A stretch of DNA of 64,000 nucleotides from Perkinsus chesapeaki (lineage: Eukaryota > Perkinsozoa > Perkinsida > Perkinsidae). Under the pieces are notes generated by a model, which was not told the origin of the DNA, did no database searches, and was given only the letters and a program-made list of their open reading frames with translations. Positions 45,601 to 56,566 of this stretch are shown piece by piece. The translations under genes and the position numbers were made by a program. Numbering within the stretch: the first letter of the stretch is position 1; the number at the start of each line of letters is the position of its first letter. The stretch covers positions 26,235 to 90,234 of the forward strand of contig JAAPAO010000058.1 of NCBI GenBank assembly GCA_013115145.1, given 5' to 3'.

Positions 45601-47578
45601 CCGGCGGCGGTGGCGGCATGCCTCCAATTGGCGGTGGCGGTGGAGGCGGAGGCTGTTGCTGGCCTCCCATTGGTGGCGGTGGTGGGGGAGGGGGAGGCTG
45701 CATTGACCGACCGTAACCTTTACCACTGTTGGTCCTATGAACTGGCTTGGTCTCCTTAGCCCATTGCAGGACATGATCGACCAGCTTAGTGAACTCCTCT
45801 TTGGCTAGGGCAAGGACGTGCTCCTTCGGCTGGGGGCCAGGGCGACCGCTGTCGTAATAGACCATGATATGGACCCTTGGGTCGGTGAAGACAGAGCCAT
45901 AATTCTTCATACTTCGGGCGGCCAAGGTAACCCTTGCCTTGCACACGGACGCGATCTGTTTCACATTCATACCAGACGGGCCCATGAGGCGGCTGAAAAT
46001 GTTGTCGTGGCGGTAGGCGCCCATCGACCCTTGGAGCATCCTCTGGCTGTCGGAGAAGGTGACAACCATCGGCTCATCCATCGCCTGGGCCCCAGGGATG
46101 ATCTCAGAAGCGAACTTGCCATCTATCGCGTCCTTGCAGGCCGAAGCGCCATCGTGGGACTCAAAGAGAACATAGGCCTCGCCTCGGGACTCGGTCGGGG
46201 TGGCACCGCCATCACGGACGATGAAGACCTCCATGATGCTACCGTACTTCGACAGCGACACGCCGATCTCCTGAAACGAGATAAATCAATAAAGAAACAG
46301 CGTAGACGCATAAGACCGAAACCTAACCTATTTGGTATCTTGTTGCGCACGGCGAAGATTTATTGCTGCCCTCAGGAAGGAGACATATCACATTCGCGAG
46401 GAGGGTTCTGGGGGCTTCCACCAAGAGGGTTCTGCTGCCACTGACTGCCAATTTGGGCAACACAAGGCCAGGGGATCATCAATTCAGCCCGAGCTAGAAA
46501 GCCCAGGGCTTGGATCGAAAGAATCATGTAAAGTTGAAGCGATTTGGAGTGAAAGAATTGTTATGAGCTACTGGAGGTTAGTGATGCCAAAGTCGATGAC
46601 GTTACATTATCTGAGATGGACTTGGGCAAGTTGCGGATGAAGAGCTCGTCATCAGACTGCACTCCGGTGGTAGTGTAGGGCTCTCCATCATATCTATTTT
46701 GCAGGTCTAACTCATCCACGTAAATCTGATAGAAAAACCGGATAACATCAACAACTCAAAGCCTTCCTTACCTTTTCAAAAGGCATGTGACTATTATTGA
46801 CCCTTGAATGGTCTAGCTGATGAGGTGGAGGTGCCCCCATAGACATTCCTCCCGGGGGCGGTGGTGGAGGAGGCGGGGGTGTCGCCGGACGAGGATTGGA
46901 TCCTGTCCCTTGACTCCGGGCCGGACTTCTGGACCTTTCGCGCCGTACAGCCTCCTACAGTCAGACCGTAAGGCTCCCCTCTCAGGCGTCCATAGTTTCC
47001 TTACGGCAATTGCCGACTTAATCATCTCCATTGCTCTATCAACCTTCGACTTTGGGCCAGTAACATCGATACGCCTCATGTTCATAGCATCAGGGGCTCT
47101 ATCGATCTGAACGTGAGCTCCACTCTCGTTCTGGATGCCACTGATCCTCTCGCCGTTCCTCCCTAAATGGATAAGGCAAACCTGATTAGTCTATCCCTCC
47201 TGGATGATGCTGGCTGCACCATCATCATCATGGTGGTCTCGCTATGCCCAAGGAGCTTGTGCCGGCAGAACCGTTACTTAAAACTCAAAACAACGCGAAA
47301 GGCCATGCTCGTGGTCTAAGTCATGTTGGCCGCAGCCGGTGCAGCCGATAGCAGTAGCCGCAGTTCGTACGGAAAGAATAATAATGCTCACCAATAATGA
47401 TGCCCGCGAAATCGTTCCTAATCAACTGATGCTCGGAGACCTCAGGCTCGGCAGGGGTCGAGGGGGCTTCAGGCTCAGCCGGCGAAGCGGACGAATTGGC
47501 GGCCCCTTCCACAGCAGCTAACGAAGTTGCTTCTGGTGGGGGAGTTCCTTGAGGAGGAGAAGGAGTCGCTGTTGACAT
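42634..47578 (-). CDS. KH + RRM + poly-Pro + duplicated domain + SR/RGG RNA-binding protein, spliced
   Basis: A large RNA-binding protein. The ATG at 47578 gives MSTATPSPPQGTPPPE. A KH domain follows, with the GxxG loop formed across an intron: FAGIIIG joined to RNGERISGIQNESGAHVQID. Next come an RS/poly-Pro stretch and an RRM (DDELFIRNLPKSIS, later LSKYGSIMEVFIVRDGGAT and RGEAYVLFES). A second conserved region, FSRLMGPSGMNVKQIASVCK, looks like another KH-type GPSG loop. Two long poly-Pro runs follow (45600-45710). Then come two homologous repeats of about 300 residues, starting TPLRWSNEKEPFVILQHKQT and TPLRWAPNRECLFVVVQDAK. The C-terminus is SR-rich and ends in GGGGRSGGRGNNRRSSQRR (stop 42634-42636). 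Most of the protein is one 3.3-kb exon. An SF1-like or splicing role is plausible. Confidence 0.85.
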
Positions 47579-48113
47579 GAACGCAAAGGCGCTTGGAGGT
47601 TGGTAGAAATTGTTCAGCACGAATTCCAGGCGGAGCGAAGCGATTCACGTTCTTGCAGTTTTCTTGCAGAGCCTAATGCCCAAGAGACATCGCAACAGTA
47701 GCACTTTTGGCAGCCGATGGAGTGAGGGGGGTAGGTTCAGTGTTATCGTGTAGCCCGTCCTTGAGTAGTTCATACCAAACACTAAGGGGAATCAAGTCGC
47801 TGTAACAAAATCTTACCCCACTGCTGTTTGTAGGCAGCTGCTGATTTCGTTAGGGGGATTCCCACAGATAATCTTTATGGGACATGCACTTGTCGTTCTA
47901 ATGTGAATCGTTCGAATGGCTCTGCTTAGCAATGGATCCTCGCGTATAGACGGACAATTCCATCTTTTGATGAAGGGTTTTTTTCAATCCTAAGGCAGAG
48001 TCTGCCTTAGCATCATCCGGTAACGAGTGACTCGTTTGCAATAAGGTCATCTCATTTACCTATCTCGACCGTATCTCCTCGACGACGGGTGACTCTATCA
48101 CAACTGGTCTCGT
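47579..48113. promoter_or_regulatory. Divergent region between KH/RRM gene and NCKX
   Basis: About 535 bases with no gene. It should contain promoters or 5' UTRs for both flanking genes. It holds a T-run (47979-47984 region) and the palindrome at 47990-48010. Confidence 0.4.
47990..48010. repeat. Perfect 21-bp palindrome
   Basis: Arms CTAAGGCAGA (47990-47999) and TCTGCCTTAG (48001-48010) around a single G, directly after a T-rich run. It lies 104 bases upstream of the NCKX start. Could be a dimeric-protein site or an RNA hairpin. Confidence 0.85.
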
Positions 48114-49634
48114 ATGAAGTTCCCTCGGTTCAGTTGGATGAGGCTGCTCGTACCACTCCTATCCCATGCCATCCCACTAACCATCGCTTCCCAACAAGTC
48201 CACTCATCAGTGGACTTCTCAGCATGGGAGGCTCTGTCTCACCGTAAGTTGTCGGCTGGCGCTGGCGAATCCAGCTCCATTCTGGCTCTCGTATTTGGAG
48301 AGTGCCTGTGCACCGGAGCCCTCGATTGCAACACCGAGGTTGATGGGTCCAGCGTCATTCCCCCCGCTCTGGACCTCTTAATATCCTTCATCATCATGCT
48401 TTACATGTTCAAGCTCCTTGGGTCCATGTGTGATGAATACTTTGTCCAATCCTTGAGCAGCATCTCAGAGGCCCTCAATCTCTCCCCAGACGTCGCCGGT
48501 GCTACCTTCATGGCAGCTGGCTCCTCCGCGCCAGAGCTCTTCACCTCGGTTATGGCGACGTTTTTAATCGTCAATGAAGGAGGCGTTGGTACCATTATCG
48601 GCTCTGCCATATTCAACATCCTTGTCATTGTCGGGGCCACCTGCTTGTTCGCGGGACAGGCCCTTAAGATTTGCTGGTATCCGTTGGCCCGGGACACTAC
48701 CTTCTATGTGATAGCCATTGTGATGATGACACTGTTCCTCCTAGATGAGGAAATTGTTCTTTGGGAGTCCCTGCTGATGATTATCGGCTACGTCGGTTAC
48801 TGCACCTACATGAAGTACAACGACTGGATTGCCGCCAAGCTCGGCGTTGAGAGGTCGACGCCCGTCCTGGATTTCCACGACAGCGTCCCTCTTCCAGTCC
48901 TCCCTGTCGATGGTGGCACTGGTGGTCTCTCCGACGGACCACGCAGTGCGCCGTCATCACGGAAGTCTTCGTTAGAGGCTCCGGTCGGTCATATGATGCG
49001 CAGAGCAAGCACACATTTCGGGGAGCTCAAGTTCAGGGCGAAGGTTCACACCGAGACCACTCTCATCCAGGAGGCATCAGTCGAGGATAAAGAGGGGGAG
49101 GAGGAGCCGCGGCTGTATGACCCTATACTTGTTCTGTGGAGGAGGACCATGCCATCTGACGACCACTATTGGCTGCTCTTCACTGCCTCTGTGCTTTGGA
49201 TAGGCTTGCTGACCTACCTTATGGTAGATGCATGTAACAGGATAGGTTGCCTGTTGAATCTGCCAGTCCTCGTAATGGGCCTGATATTCCTAGCAGCCGG
49301 CACCAGCGTGCCCGATGCCCTGGGCTCTATTGCGGTAGCACGCCACGGTGAAGGCGATATGGCAGTATCGAATGCGATAGGCTCTAACGTCTTCGATATC
49401 ATGCTTGGCTTGGGGGTGCCTTGGACACTTAAACTGGCGATGGGCAAGGAGGTACTCTTTCCGACCGCTAACGAAGAGCTTCCCCGCTATATTATAATAT
49501 TGGTTATTGTATTGGCATTGTTCCTATTCTCTGTAACAGTTGCCAAATGTGTTTTGAACCGTTTAATGGGGGTCTGCTTATTAGGACTGTACTGTTGCTA
49601 TATCGTGTATGCCTTGGTTATGGCTGCTACCTAG
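48114..49634 (+). CDS. K+-dependent Na+/Ca2+ exchanger (NCKX, SLC24 family)
   Basis: A single exon of 506 residues. The N-terminus MKFPRFSWMRLLVPLLSHAI is a probable signal peptide. The alpha-1 repeat has LSPDVAGATFMAAGSSAPEL (about residues 123-142) followed by GTIIGSAIFNILVIVGATC. A hydrophilic loop with Ser-rich and acidic stretches spans about residues 250-345. The alpha-2 repeat has LVMGLIFLAAGTSVPDALGS and AVSNAIGSNVFDIMLGLGVP, close to the NCKX consensus. Eleven or so membrane segments in total. It would expel Ca2+ using Na+ and K+ gradients. Lack of introns is unusual for this window. ATG at 48114, stop 49632-49634. Confidence 0.95.
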   Translation: MKFPRFSWMRLLVPLLSHAIPLTIASQQVHSSVDFSAWEALSHRKLSAGAGESSSILALVFGECLCTGALDCNTEVDGSSVIPPALDLLISFIIMLYMFKLLGSMCDEYFVQSLSSISEALNLSPDVAGATFMAAGSSAPELFTSVMATFLIVNEGGVGTIIGSAIFNILVIVGATCLFAGQALKICWYPLARDTTFYVIAIVMMTLFLLDEEIVLWESLLMIIGYVGYCTYMKYNDWIAAKLGVERSTPVLDFHDSVPLPVLPVDGGTGGLSDGPRSAPSSRKSSLEAPVGHMMRRASTHFGELKFRAKVHTETTLIQEASVEDKEGEEEPRLYDPILVLWRRTMPSDDHYWLLFTASVLWIGLLTYLMVDACNRIGCLLNLPVLVMGLIFLAAGTSVPDALGSIAVARHGEGDMAVSNAIGSNVFDIMLGLGVPWTLKLAMGKEVLFPTANEELPRYIIILVIVLALFLFSVTVAKCVLNRLMGVCLLGLYCCYIVYALVMAAT

Positions 49635-49764
49635 ATTCGTATCCAGTTCATCATGTCATTATTATCATGTCACTACCAGTGTGTTGTTGAGGGCCATGGC
49701 AGTTGCGTTAGTATCCTTTGGGGAGTGGAGGGGCATCATCAGGGTTGGAAGTCGAGAACCGAAA

Positions 49765-52124
49765 ATGGAGGCAATGTTCAACATGGTTAACATGATCCCT
49801 AAACCGGGTTAAGATTCTTGAGAGGTTGATACGCTAACCTCTGGAATTTCAGCAATTCCTCATCTACCAACTATCGACCTCCACCACCTACCCAAGGAGC
49901 ACACAAGCACGTGGAACGCTGATGGAGGTATACAACTGCCTACGCCGGTCCCGAAGCCCTCAGTGGGATCACCATACTGTGTAGGGTTCGATGATGAACT
50001 CGAGGATCACAGAGTTCACAGGTGTCAGATTCCCAGTAAGATCATCTGTAAACTTGGGCCGGCCGGTGAGATCCTCTTCTGTGCCAAGCACTGCATTGGC
50101 CGCTATGTCTATTCCCCTAAGCCATGTAAGCTTATCGACCTCAGAGGTGGCACTTGTCCCCCCTACAGGTCATTACGTGATGTCCCTGAGTCGAGTTTGC
50201 TGCCCGGGCCGAGGTGGGAAGCCTTCGTGCCTGCCAATAGCTGATCCACGCGTTAAGTTTGAAGGCACCAGCTCATGTGCTCCTCTGTTATATGATTCCA
50301 TGTCTAAACATAGACCATCACTGCAACGTTGTCGTATCATCTTTCTATGGCTCTGACACAGTTGCGTTGCTTAGTAGAGTTGGTCAGGCTAGCGGCTGTC
50401 GTTGAATCTTCAGCAATGCCAACTCGTACTATCCGTCAACAAAGCGTTGACTTCTCTGACTATCCCTTCAAGGCTGGTGAGATAGTTTTCTGCAAAGACC
50501 GAGAAGAGTGAGCCATAATCGCTTGGGCATCCTTTACGTTGCCATGTATCAGTGTACTTGACGCCGATGGAAGAGTTATCGAGATGTATCCAGCTCGACC
50601 AGTTGTTCTCGTTAAAGAAGGTCACCGACGTGCCAACTCGTGGGAGGTGAGGCCTTCGCCGATTCATTTTGGACCGGTTGTGCCGAAGTCTACTTGTCTT
50701 AGTCAGTGATGACTGGCGTGCTGCCTGATTTCGTTGTCTAAGTCATGGTCGCTGTTTGTTCAAGGTGATGTTCTTCTCCCCTCATGAGAAGGCTGCCACT
50801 GAGGAAGTCCCCGCATCTTCTCTACTTCCATACGATGATGGTTACTCCAAGTTCGAGTCAGTGAGAGTGTGCAGTAACCCACGACCAGGGCACGAGAAAG
50901 TATGCATTGGAAAACTCTGCCACACCAGAACAGTCGTTGTTCAGATGTACATGGAAGCTGTCGGGTGCCAGGTCGATACGGCCTCAAGAGTTCACAAACA
51001 CAAACAGCCCTTGCCAGCGGGGATGCAGAGTGTGCTTGATGCAGCCGCCACAGCTACTAGCGTACAGCAATTGCCTACATCTATGAAAGGACTCATCGAC
51101 CGTAGGTCAAAGCGGAGGCTTCGAGCTCTCGAACACGTGTGAGAACGAGAAGTCGCAGCTCATCTCGCCGGACGGCCTCAGTCGGCAGTCCTGCCTCTCT
51201 TAAGGTAGGTCATGTTTTCCTTGCCCTCATGCTCACTCAAACCAATAGGGACGGGCTCGAAGTCCGGGAAGGCCAGCGGCTGGTAGTCGAGTTCAAACCC
51301 ATGCACCTCCACTCGAACATCCGACAAGGCATTCCAGACGAACACATGAGAACCTCTCCCCTGGAGGCTTTTATAGAGCAACAATCACACGCATGCTGCC
51401 CGAGTCGGAAGTCTACATGCCAGAAGCGGGCTCAAAAGCGGTGAGTGAAATCTAATACTCTTGTAAGTGAGCAGCACCGTTTGCTTTCAGTTGCCAATCG
51501 ATTCGAGCCCGAGTAGCTCCAGTGCTGTGGAGGAGTCGATAAAAAGTACCACCGAGGAGGGTACGTTGAGCCCTTCTCCGATGTGGAACGTGCGTTTATG
51601 AACATCAGTTACTTCCTCGCCACCTCCGGAGGACGTTGGAGCTCTCCAAGCCAAGGAGGCAGCACAGCTTGCTCAGTTGGCCCTGTACGAGCAGGCTGAT
51701 CGTGTATGCAGTTAAACGTGTTATCCTGTCTTGCAAGTTGCTTTATCAGGCATATAACTTTTTGATAGAGGGCAGCGACCCAGAAGAATTCATCCAGAGA
51801 CTTTTCGAAAGCGCCGCATTCGTGTTTGGAGGAGACGAGTCTGATGTGAACGACATGGGGTAGGCCGCAGTTTCCCCGCTTCCGTGATTAATCAATTCGC
51901 TATTTAGGATGATTTTGGCGGGCATAAGATTGGCCTTGAAAAGGATTGAGAAGTCCGAAGAGAAGTTTGATGTAGCCAACCTGCGACGGTTGAATCTCGC
52001 CTTATATCAAATCCTGCGGCCAGCTGGATTCGGCGACCTTCGAGGAGCCCCCAAGCTCTACACTTGCGCAAATCTTTTACGGAGCATTATTAAAGATATG
52101 ATTGCCGATGCCGACATGGGCTGA
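49765..52124 (+). CDS. PWWP-like chromatin-type protein with Cys-rich N-terminus, spliced
   Basis: From the ATG at 49765 (MEAMFNMVNMIPKP), an intron of about 45 nt leads to a Cys/His-rich segment: SPYCVGFDDELEDHRVHRCQ, IICKLGPAGEILFCAKHCIG, then KPCKLIDLRGGTCPP. Next, around 50420-50840, comes a PWWP-like barrel: VDFSDYPFKAGEIVFCKDRE, DADGRVIEMYPARPVVLVKE, NSWEVMFFSPHEKAATEEVP and SSLLPYDD. After a basic stretch (IDRRSKRRLRALEH), helical exons follow: EEFIQRLFESAAFVF and LALKRIEKSEEKFDVANLRR...LYTCANLLRSIIKD. The last part could be a TFIIS-N/IBD-like bundle. Stop 52122-52124. The junction at 50240-50340 is uncertain, so the Cys-rich part may be a separate gene. Confidence 0.55.
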
Positions 52125-52363
52125 AGCTACAGTCTCGAGATCTCGCTGGGACTTGGGTTGAAAGTGTTCAGACACACGCTCGTGCAATCCTAATAAATTA
52201 CGCGTTCGGAGTTCAGTTAATACAGAAGTCCAGGAACTGCTAAACTAAAGGCAGAGTATGATGTCAAAGTACAGAAATGTTTTCCTGGGCCACAAGACAC
52301 ACAAAATTTTAGTCGACCTGTCATGTCAGTATTCATCGCTCTCTTCGCTACTGCTGCCGCTGC

Positions 52364-53665
52364 TCACTTGAGGAACCTATAGTCTATTACAAGCTCAATT
52401 CCCGTATGCAAGACCTCACCTTTTGCCTTGCCCTCGCAACAGCCGCACTTGCCTCGTCGCCGGTCAATAGGGGGAGCGGCGTGCTCTTCGTATATTTCTG
52501 CGCATTCTCGCTGAAACCTAAGGATAACAGAGTTCACGCAGCGGGAATGCAGCAAGATCGACTGACCTCCGATCTTGTGCACGCTGCGGCTCTCATCATC
52601 CGAGTTCACAAGAGGATCGAAGCTGAGAGGCTCCTTTCTGCTGGGCGAGTCAAGGCCGCCTATCAGTGGGCCGTCGACCATTAACTGTGCCACAGGAACC
52701 TGTGGACGAAGTATAGCTCAGCGACGCCTCTGGTGAAATCCGTCGAGCAGCAGTCTTTGAGGCAATACAACATTACTGGAACTTAGTTGGTAAACTTGAA
52801 TTGGTGACAAGTAATGTAGTTTACCCTCGGTGCGTCCGTAGTAGCGCTGTTATGCGCCGGCGCGCTGAGCTGCAGGAGGTCGTCATCCGAGCCAGAATTG
52901 TCGCTCCGTTCATGGAAATCCTTAAAGTCGAGGGGCGGGCCTCGAAGGGCTGGCTCCTGCATTTCCAAGAGATCACCAAAGTCAGGTATCTGCTCGAAGA
53001 GAGCTTCACCAACAAGTCAGCCCTGCTTAACCCACGTTGTTGTTGGCGTCTGTATGTTCAGCTCTCCGAGAACCGTGCTTGTGGTGATGGCCCCGACCGT
53101 TAGACCGTCTTGCGCTTTCGGACGAGGAGCTACTTGGCGTCCGAGATGAACCAGATCGGTATCGATTCGTCTCACGGTGCGACGACTGAGAAGAGATAGA
53201 GCTCCTCATGAACAAGCAACTCCTCCGCCTAGACCACCGAGCACTCTGTGAAATAAAGCCGGGAATCTTTCCCTGGGGGTCCTCGAATCCACATGGTGCA
53301 GGCGCACCCTTCTTAACTTGGTACGTACATGTTTGGAGGATCGCTCGGATTCATCACTAGACCCATCATTCTTATCCTCTGACCTACGCCTCCTATGTCG
53401 TCTTCGACGCCGCCGACTATGTGAGCTTTTCTCCTAGCAAGGATACCATGAGCCTGTCAGTTACGCAGGGCAATGACGCATACCTTCCGCTTTTCCTTCA
53501 TGGCGGCATTCATCTCATCCTTCAATCGCCGTCGTTCCTCTCGCTTTTCCATAACTCGTTTCTTGGTCTCCTTTAGTTTCTCAATACGCCTTAAATAGAC
53601 AACCTTAACTCTTCACAACAAATAGTGCTCAAAATCCTTCGTGGGCTTTCCCTAGGCAATACCAT
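52364..53665 (-). CDS. RS-domain protein, spliced
   Basis: Starts at the ATG ending at 53665 (MVLPRESPRRILSTICCEE). A 20-nt intron leads to a basic coiled coil (RIEKLKETKKRVMEKREERR, LKDEMNAAMKEKRK), then an Arg-rich tract EKSSHSRRRRRRHRRRRSED and Ser-rich SDESERSSKH. The next exon is again RS-like (SGSSRTPSSSSSESARRSNG) with a His cluster (RGHHHKHGS). Acidic exons follow: ALFEQIPDFGDLLEMQEPAL and SDNSGSDDDLLQLSAPAH, and last VDGPLIGGLDSPSRKEPLSF. It ends at 52364. Probably an mRNA-processing factor by composition. Splice sites at 53210 and 52700-52800 are approximate. Plus-strand frames over the same stretch look less natural but are not fully excluded. Confidence 0.5.
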
Positions 53666-53746
53666 CCAGAGCAGAAAATGCGCGATATAAGTTGTATCAC
53701 GTACAACGCTCAAAAGTGGGTAAGCATTGACGCATCTCATCCTATA

Positions 53747-54770
53747 TTACTTAGTCGTGGTTGGCATCCGAACCTCCGTATGAGGCACGCCCTCCTCATC
53801 CTCCCCAGCAACATCACCTACACTCCGCCTCTTCTAGGTATCACCATTTAACTGGCCTACTTTGGGAGCTAGCCTTACGACCTGCCCTTCCCATGGAGCT
53901 ATGCTGTTGACCGATAAGGTAGTCCAATGCTGCCTGAGTATCGTTATTACAATGCCGCAGAGCCTTCCTTGCCGAGCTCTCTTCAAACCCTGAGCAACAT
54001 GCAGTCGAGGACCGGCGAAAAGGTCGGTATACCTTGGCTCATCAGCGAGCACAGCGAGAGAGGGTCCACAGCTACAGCTGGTTCGGATGTGGGTGCCGAT
54101 CCCTAAGAACGCTACTTCAATCTAGATGCTGTTAACAGTCATCGCACTGCATCGGTATCAGACTTATTCGTAATATCGGGCAACACGTTTCGACAAAGAG
54201 GATCGCTGCTGCCAGTAGCATGTACCGTAGTCGATATAGGAAGGGTCGAAAAATAGCCATAAAACTCGACGAAGCCGAGTTGCTTTTCAAGTTCCCACGG
54301 CATCGTCTCCTCCGGGCGGGAAAAGTACGCAGGCATCCAATGGCTTACGTCCTTCTGCATTTTATCCAGCAGGCGATCAGAAAATTTGCTCAGCGGACCG
54401 TGACGGCCACCACCGATGCCTGAAGGTGCTCCTACCAACGAGCTTGGGACACAGGGGCCCTCTCACCCCGGAGCTCATTCTCTGATGAGGTATTCTCATC
54501 ACTGTCCTTATCACCCTCATCCAGATCCTCCTCCTAATAATCGATACAAATGGACATGTCACTCCACCCATAGAAAGCATACCTCCATTGAGAGCTGGAT
54601 CTGTCGTTCTAAAAACTGAGGGGTCATCTCCACCATTGGCCGGAATTCCATCCTAATAAGAACGTCGGAGTAATAGGATAGTCCGAAAGTCATCACCTGG
54701 TAGGCAGGACGTTCGCCACAGCATGGGCTGAAGAGGCAAAGAACTCGTACTGTAAATACCTGACAGTTCG
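53747..54770 (-). CDS. Hypothetical protein, spliced (5' end uncertain)
   Basis: Minus-strand exons with plausible coding sequence: MTFGLSYYSDVLIRMEFRPM and VEMTPQFLERQIQLSME, then a 49-nt intron to an acidic exon (EEDLDEGDKDSDENTSSENE). Next come FSDRLLDKMQKDVSHWMPAY and QLGFVEFYGYFSTLP, then VAFLGIGTHIRTSCSCGPSL, YTDLFAGPRLHVAQGLKRAR and GRLCGIVITILRQHWTTLSV. The end is a basic/acidic tail KRRSVGDVAGEDEEGVPHTE before the stop at 53747-53749. Family not recognised. The first exon is not fixed; a short upstream exon (LFSPCCGERPAYQ, near 54720) may be coding. Confidence 0.45.
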
Positions 54771-54880
54771 AAGAGACATCACAAGATCTCCTATAGCCTA
54801 GAGCTGCTTCGAGTACTTGTACTTCCCTGCCTACTTTAGTGTTTGCAATGCGCTATCAAGGACGTCTCCTTTATACTCCT

Positions 54881-55780
54881 CTAATGTATACAGCCATTCA
54901 AAAACCTGCCCAACACTCCCAGAAGGCTCCCCTCTCCTCGTAGTACTTCTCTATCTATCTCCAAAAATTCCCTTTTAGAAATATCTCTAGCAGACTTGCA
55001 ATCGTCATACTTCCTATCGCCTTGTCGTAGCCTTTTCGACTTACATTCGTCGAAGGCCTTATCAGCAGCTGTGAACTCCAGCAGCTTTCGCCTAAGCATA
55101 CCGCGGTCCGCCCACTGCCAGCAACCTGGCCTACCTCCGAAGCTCTAAGGTCCCCTTTAAAGAGCGATTATTGATAAGATGAAGCCTGAGAGGATTCACT
55201 ACGTTATACTCTATGTCCCTCTTCAGCTTGGCTAGACTGGAATGGGGGGCATCAGCTCTGAACAACTGTTGTTTAATACTGCTCGCAGCCCTATGCTTGG
55301 CTACCGTGCTATACTATTGGCAGCTTCCCGCATCTTCAATGTATCGGACGCTATCAATGGATCTTCCTGAAATGCAAGCGTCCTGCGGCAATCCGCTGTT
55401 CCTCTGGCCGTGCTGGGCTACTATGCGCAAAACCTGGTTCCGGTAACGCCTTTCTTGAGCCCTTCCAGCAGCAGGCGGCCACCCTGTATATCCCCTTTAC
55501 TACCATTTTCCCCATCCCATTCACCATTGTCTCCGACAGCTGCATTATACCGGCACACATGTTCTCACTCGAACGGATAAATACGTCCACTGACCGATAA
55601 ATTTCCTGAGAGCAATGGCCACGAATGCTTAACGTACCGAGGCCTTACTTGCAAGGTGTTATCGAACTGAAGGAACTGACGAACTGTTCCCTCGAAAACG
55701 GGATCGACTGACTCCCCGAAAACGTATTTCTCCTTGAGAAGATTGAGTTCATTCTTGAGAGACGCTAGGGAATCCTCCAT
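54881..55780 (-). CDS. BAR-domain-like protein, spliced
   Basis: ATG at 55780 (MEDSLASLKNELNLLKEKYV). The pattern looks like a small BAR domain: a helical N-terminus, VFEGTVRQFLQFDNTLQ, then NMCAGIMQLSETMVNGMGKM, PLIASDTLKMREAANSIAR, EYNVVNPLRLHLINNRSLKG, and RRRKLLEFTAADKAFDECKS with KRLRQGDRKYDDCKSARDIS and KREFLEIDREVL. Heptad spacing and the RRKLLEF...AF...CKSKRL pattern match the curved helices that bind membranes. Four introns, one of 43 nt near 55110; others are longer (about 80-130 nt). About 185 residues, short for the family. It ends at 54881. Confidence 0.55.
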
Positions 55781-55885
55781 ATCAAATCAAGCGCTATTCT
55801 GACACCTCTAGCTGATTGATGACTTCCGAACCAAAGGCAGGTTGATGACAGTATCCAAGTAGGAACGCTACTAATACGTTGTATA

Positions 55886-56566
55886 TTACACATAGTGTGG
55901 CATAACGGCCCTAACGACCGTATGGACTACTGCTAATTCAATTAATAGGATACACAATGGTGTTATGAGATCCATTGGTCTACTGTTAACCTTCCCTGAG
56001 GAGGAGGAGGACACATCCCTGCTATCGGCGGTTTCGTGAACGTATTCGGTATCTTCATAACGTGGAGGAGGATTCCGCCTCGCGTACTGACTGGTGTAAA
56101 AGTTATAGAAGTCCTCTGGATCGGATGAGTAAAACTCATAGTACTGGTCTGGCCCCTCAGACCTATACACATAGGTGTGTCTGTTCCGTCCGCCATTATA
56201 AGCGAATCCGTTCTTGGCTTTATTAGCATTTCTACGTTGAGTGAGCTGCCGTATCCCGGCGTTCCTCGCAGAGTCATAGTCGGAACGCGTTTGATGATTG
56301 CTTAGCACTTCATAGGCCTCGTTGATCTGGGCGATCCTCTCCGTAGCGTGAGGCTCTGAGCTGACATCGGGATGATGCTTCTTCGCCAAGGCCTTGTATG
56401 AGTGCTTAATTTCAGCGGTACTGGCAAGTTGGTCCACGCCCAGTATCTGGTAGTAGTCGACCATTGGGTTGAATTTGGTGTTGGGGGCGACAGCTGATAC
56501 AAAATACTGTGATGGCGTGAGGGTAAGGGATATCAGAAATGCAAGAATACCATTCATAAGTGACAT
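55886..56566 (-). CDS. DnaJ (J-domain) protein, probable ER membrane
   Basis: A single exon of 226 residues. An N-terminal hydrophobic leader (MSLMNGILAFLISLTLTPSQ) suggests ER entry. The J domain follows at about residues 36-100: DYYQILGVDQLASTAEIKHS, then YKALAKKHHPDVSSEPH with the HPD motif that stimulates Hsp70, and INEAYEVLSNHQTRSDYDSA. A linker rich in Tyr, Asn and Arg (DQYYEFYSSDPEDFYNFYTS) ends in a C-terminal membrane segment (LITPLCILLIELAVVHTVV). No Gly/Phe or zinc-finger region, so a type C J protein. The ATG at 56566 is 132 bases from the divergent kinase start. Confidence 0.92.
   Translation of the reverse strand: MSLMNGILAFLISLTLTPSQYFVSAVAPNTKFNPMVDYYQILGVDQLASTAEIKHSYKALAKKHHPDVSSEPHATERIAQINEAYEVLSNHQTRSDYDSARNAGIRQLTQRRNANKAKNGFAYNGGRNRHTYVYRSEGPDQYYEFYSSDPEDFYNFYTSQYARRNPPPRYEDTEYVHETADSRDVSSSSSGKVNSRPMDLITPLCILLIELAVVHTVVRAVMPHYV

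Noticed and set aside
43502-46444. Long plus-strand open frames (43502-44170, 44702-45457, 45818-46444)
   Set aside because: They are antisense to the large KH/RRM exon, which has clear domain motifs; the plus-strand translations show none.
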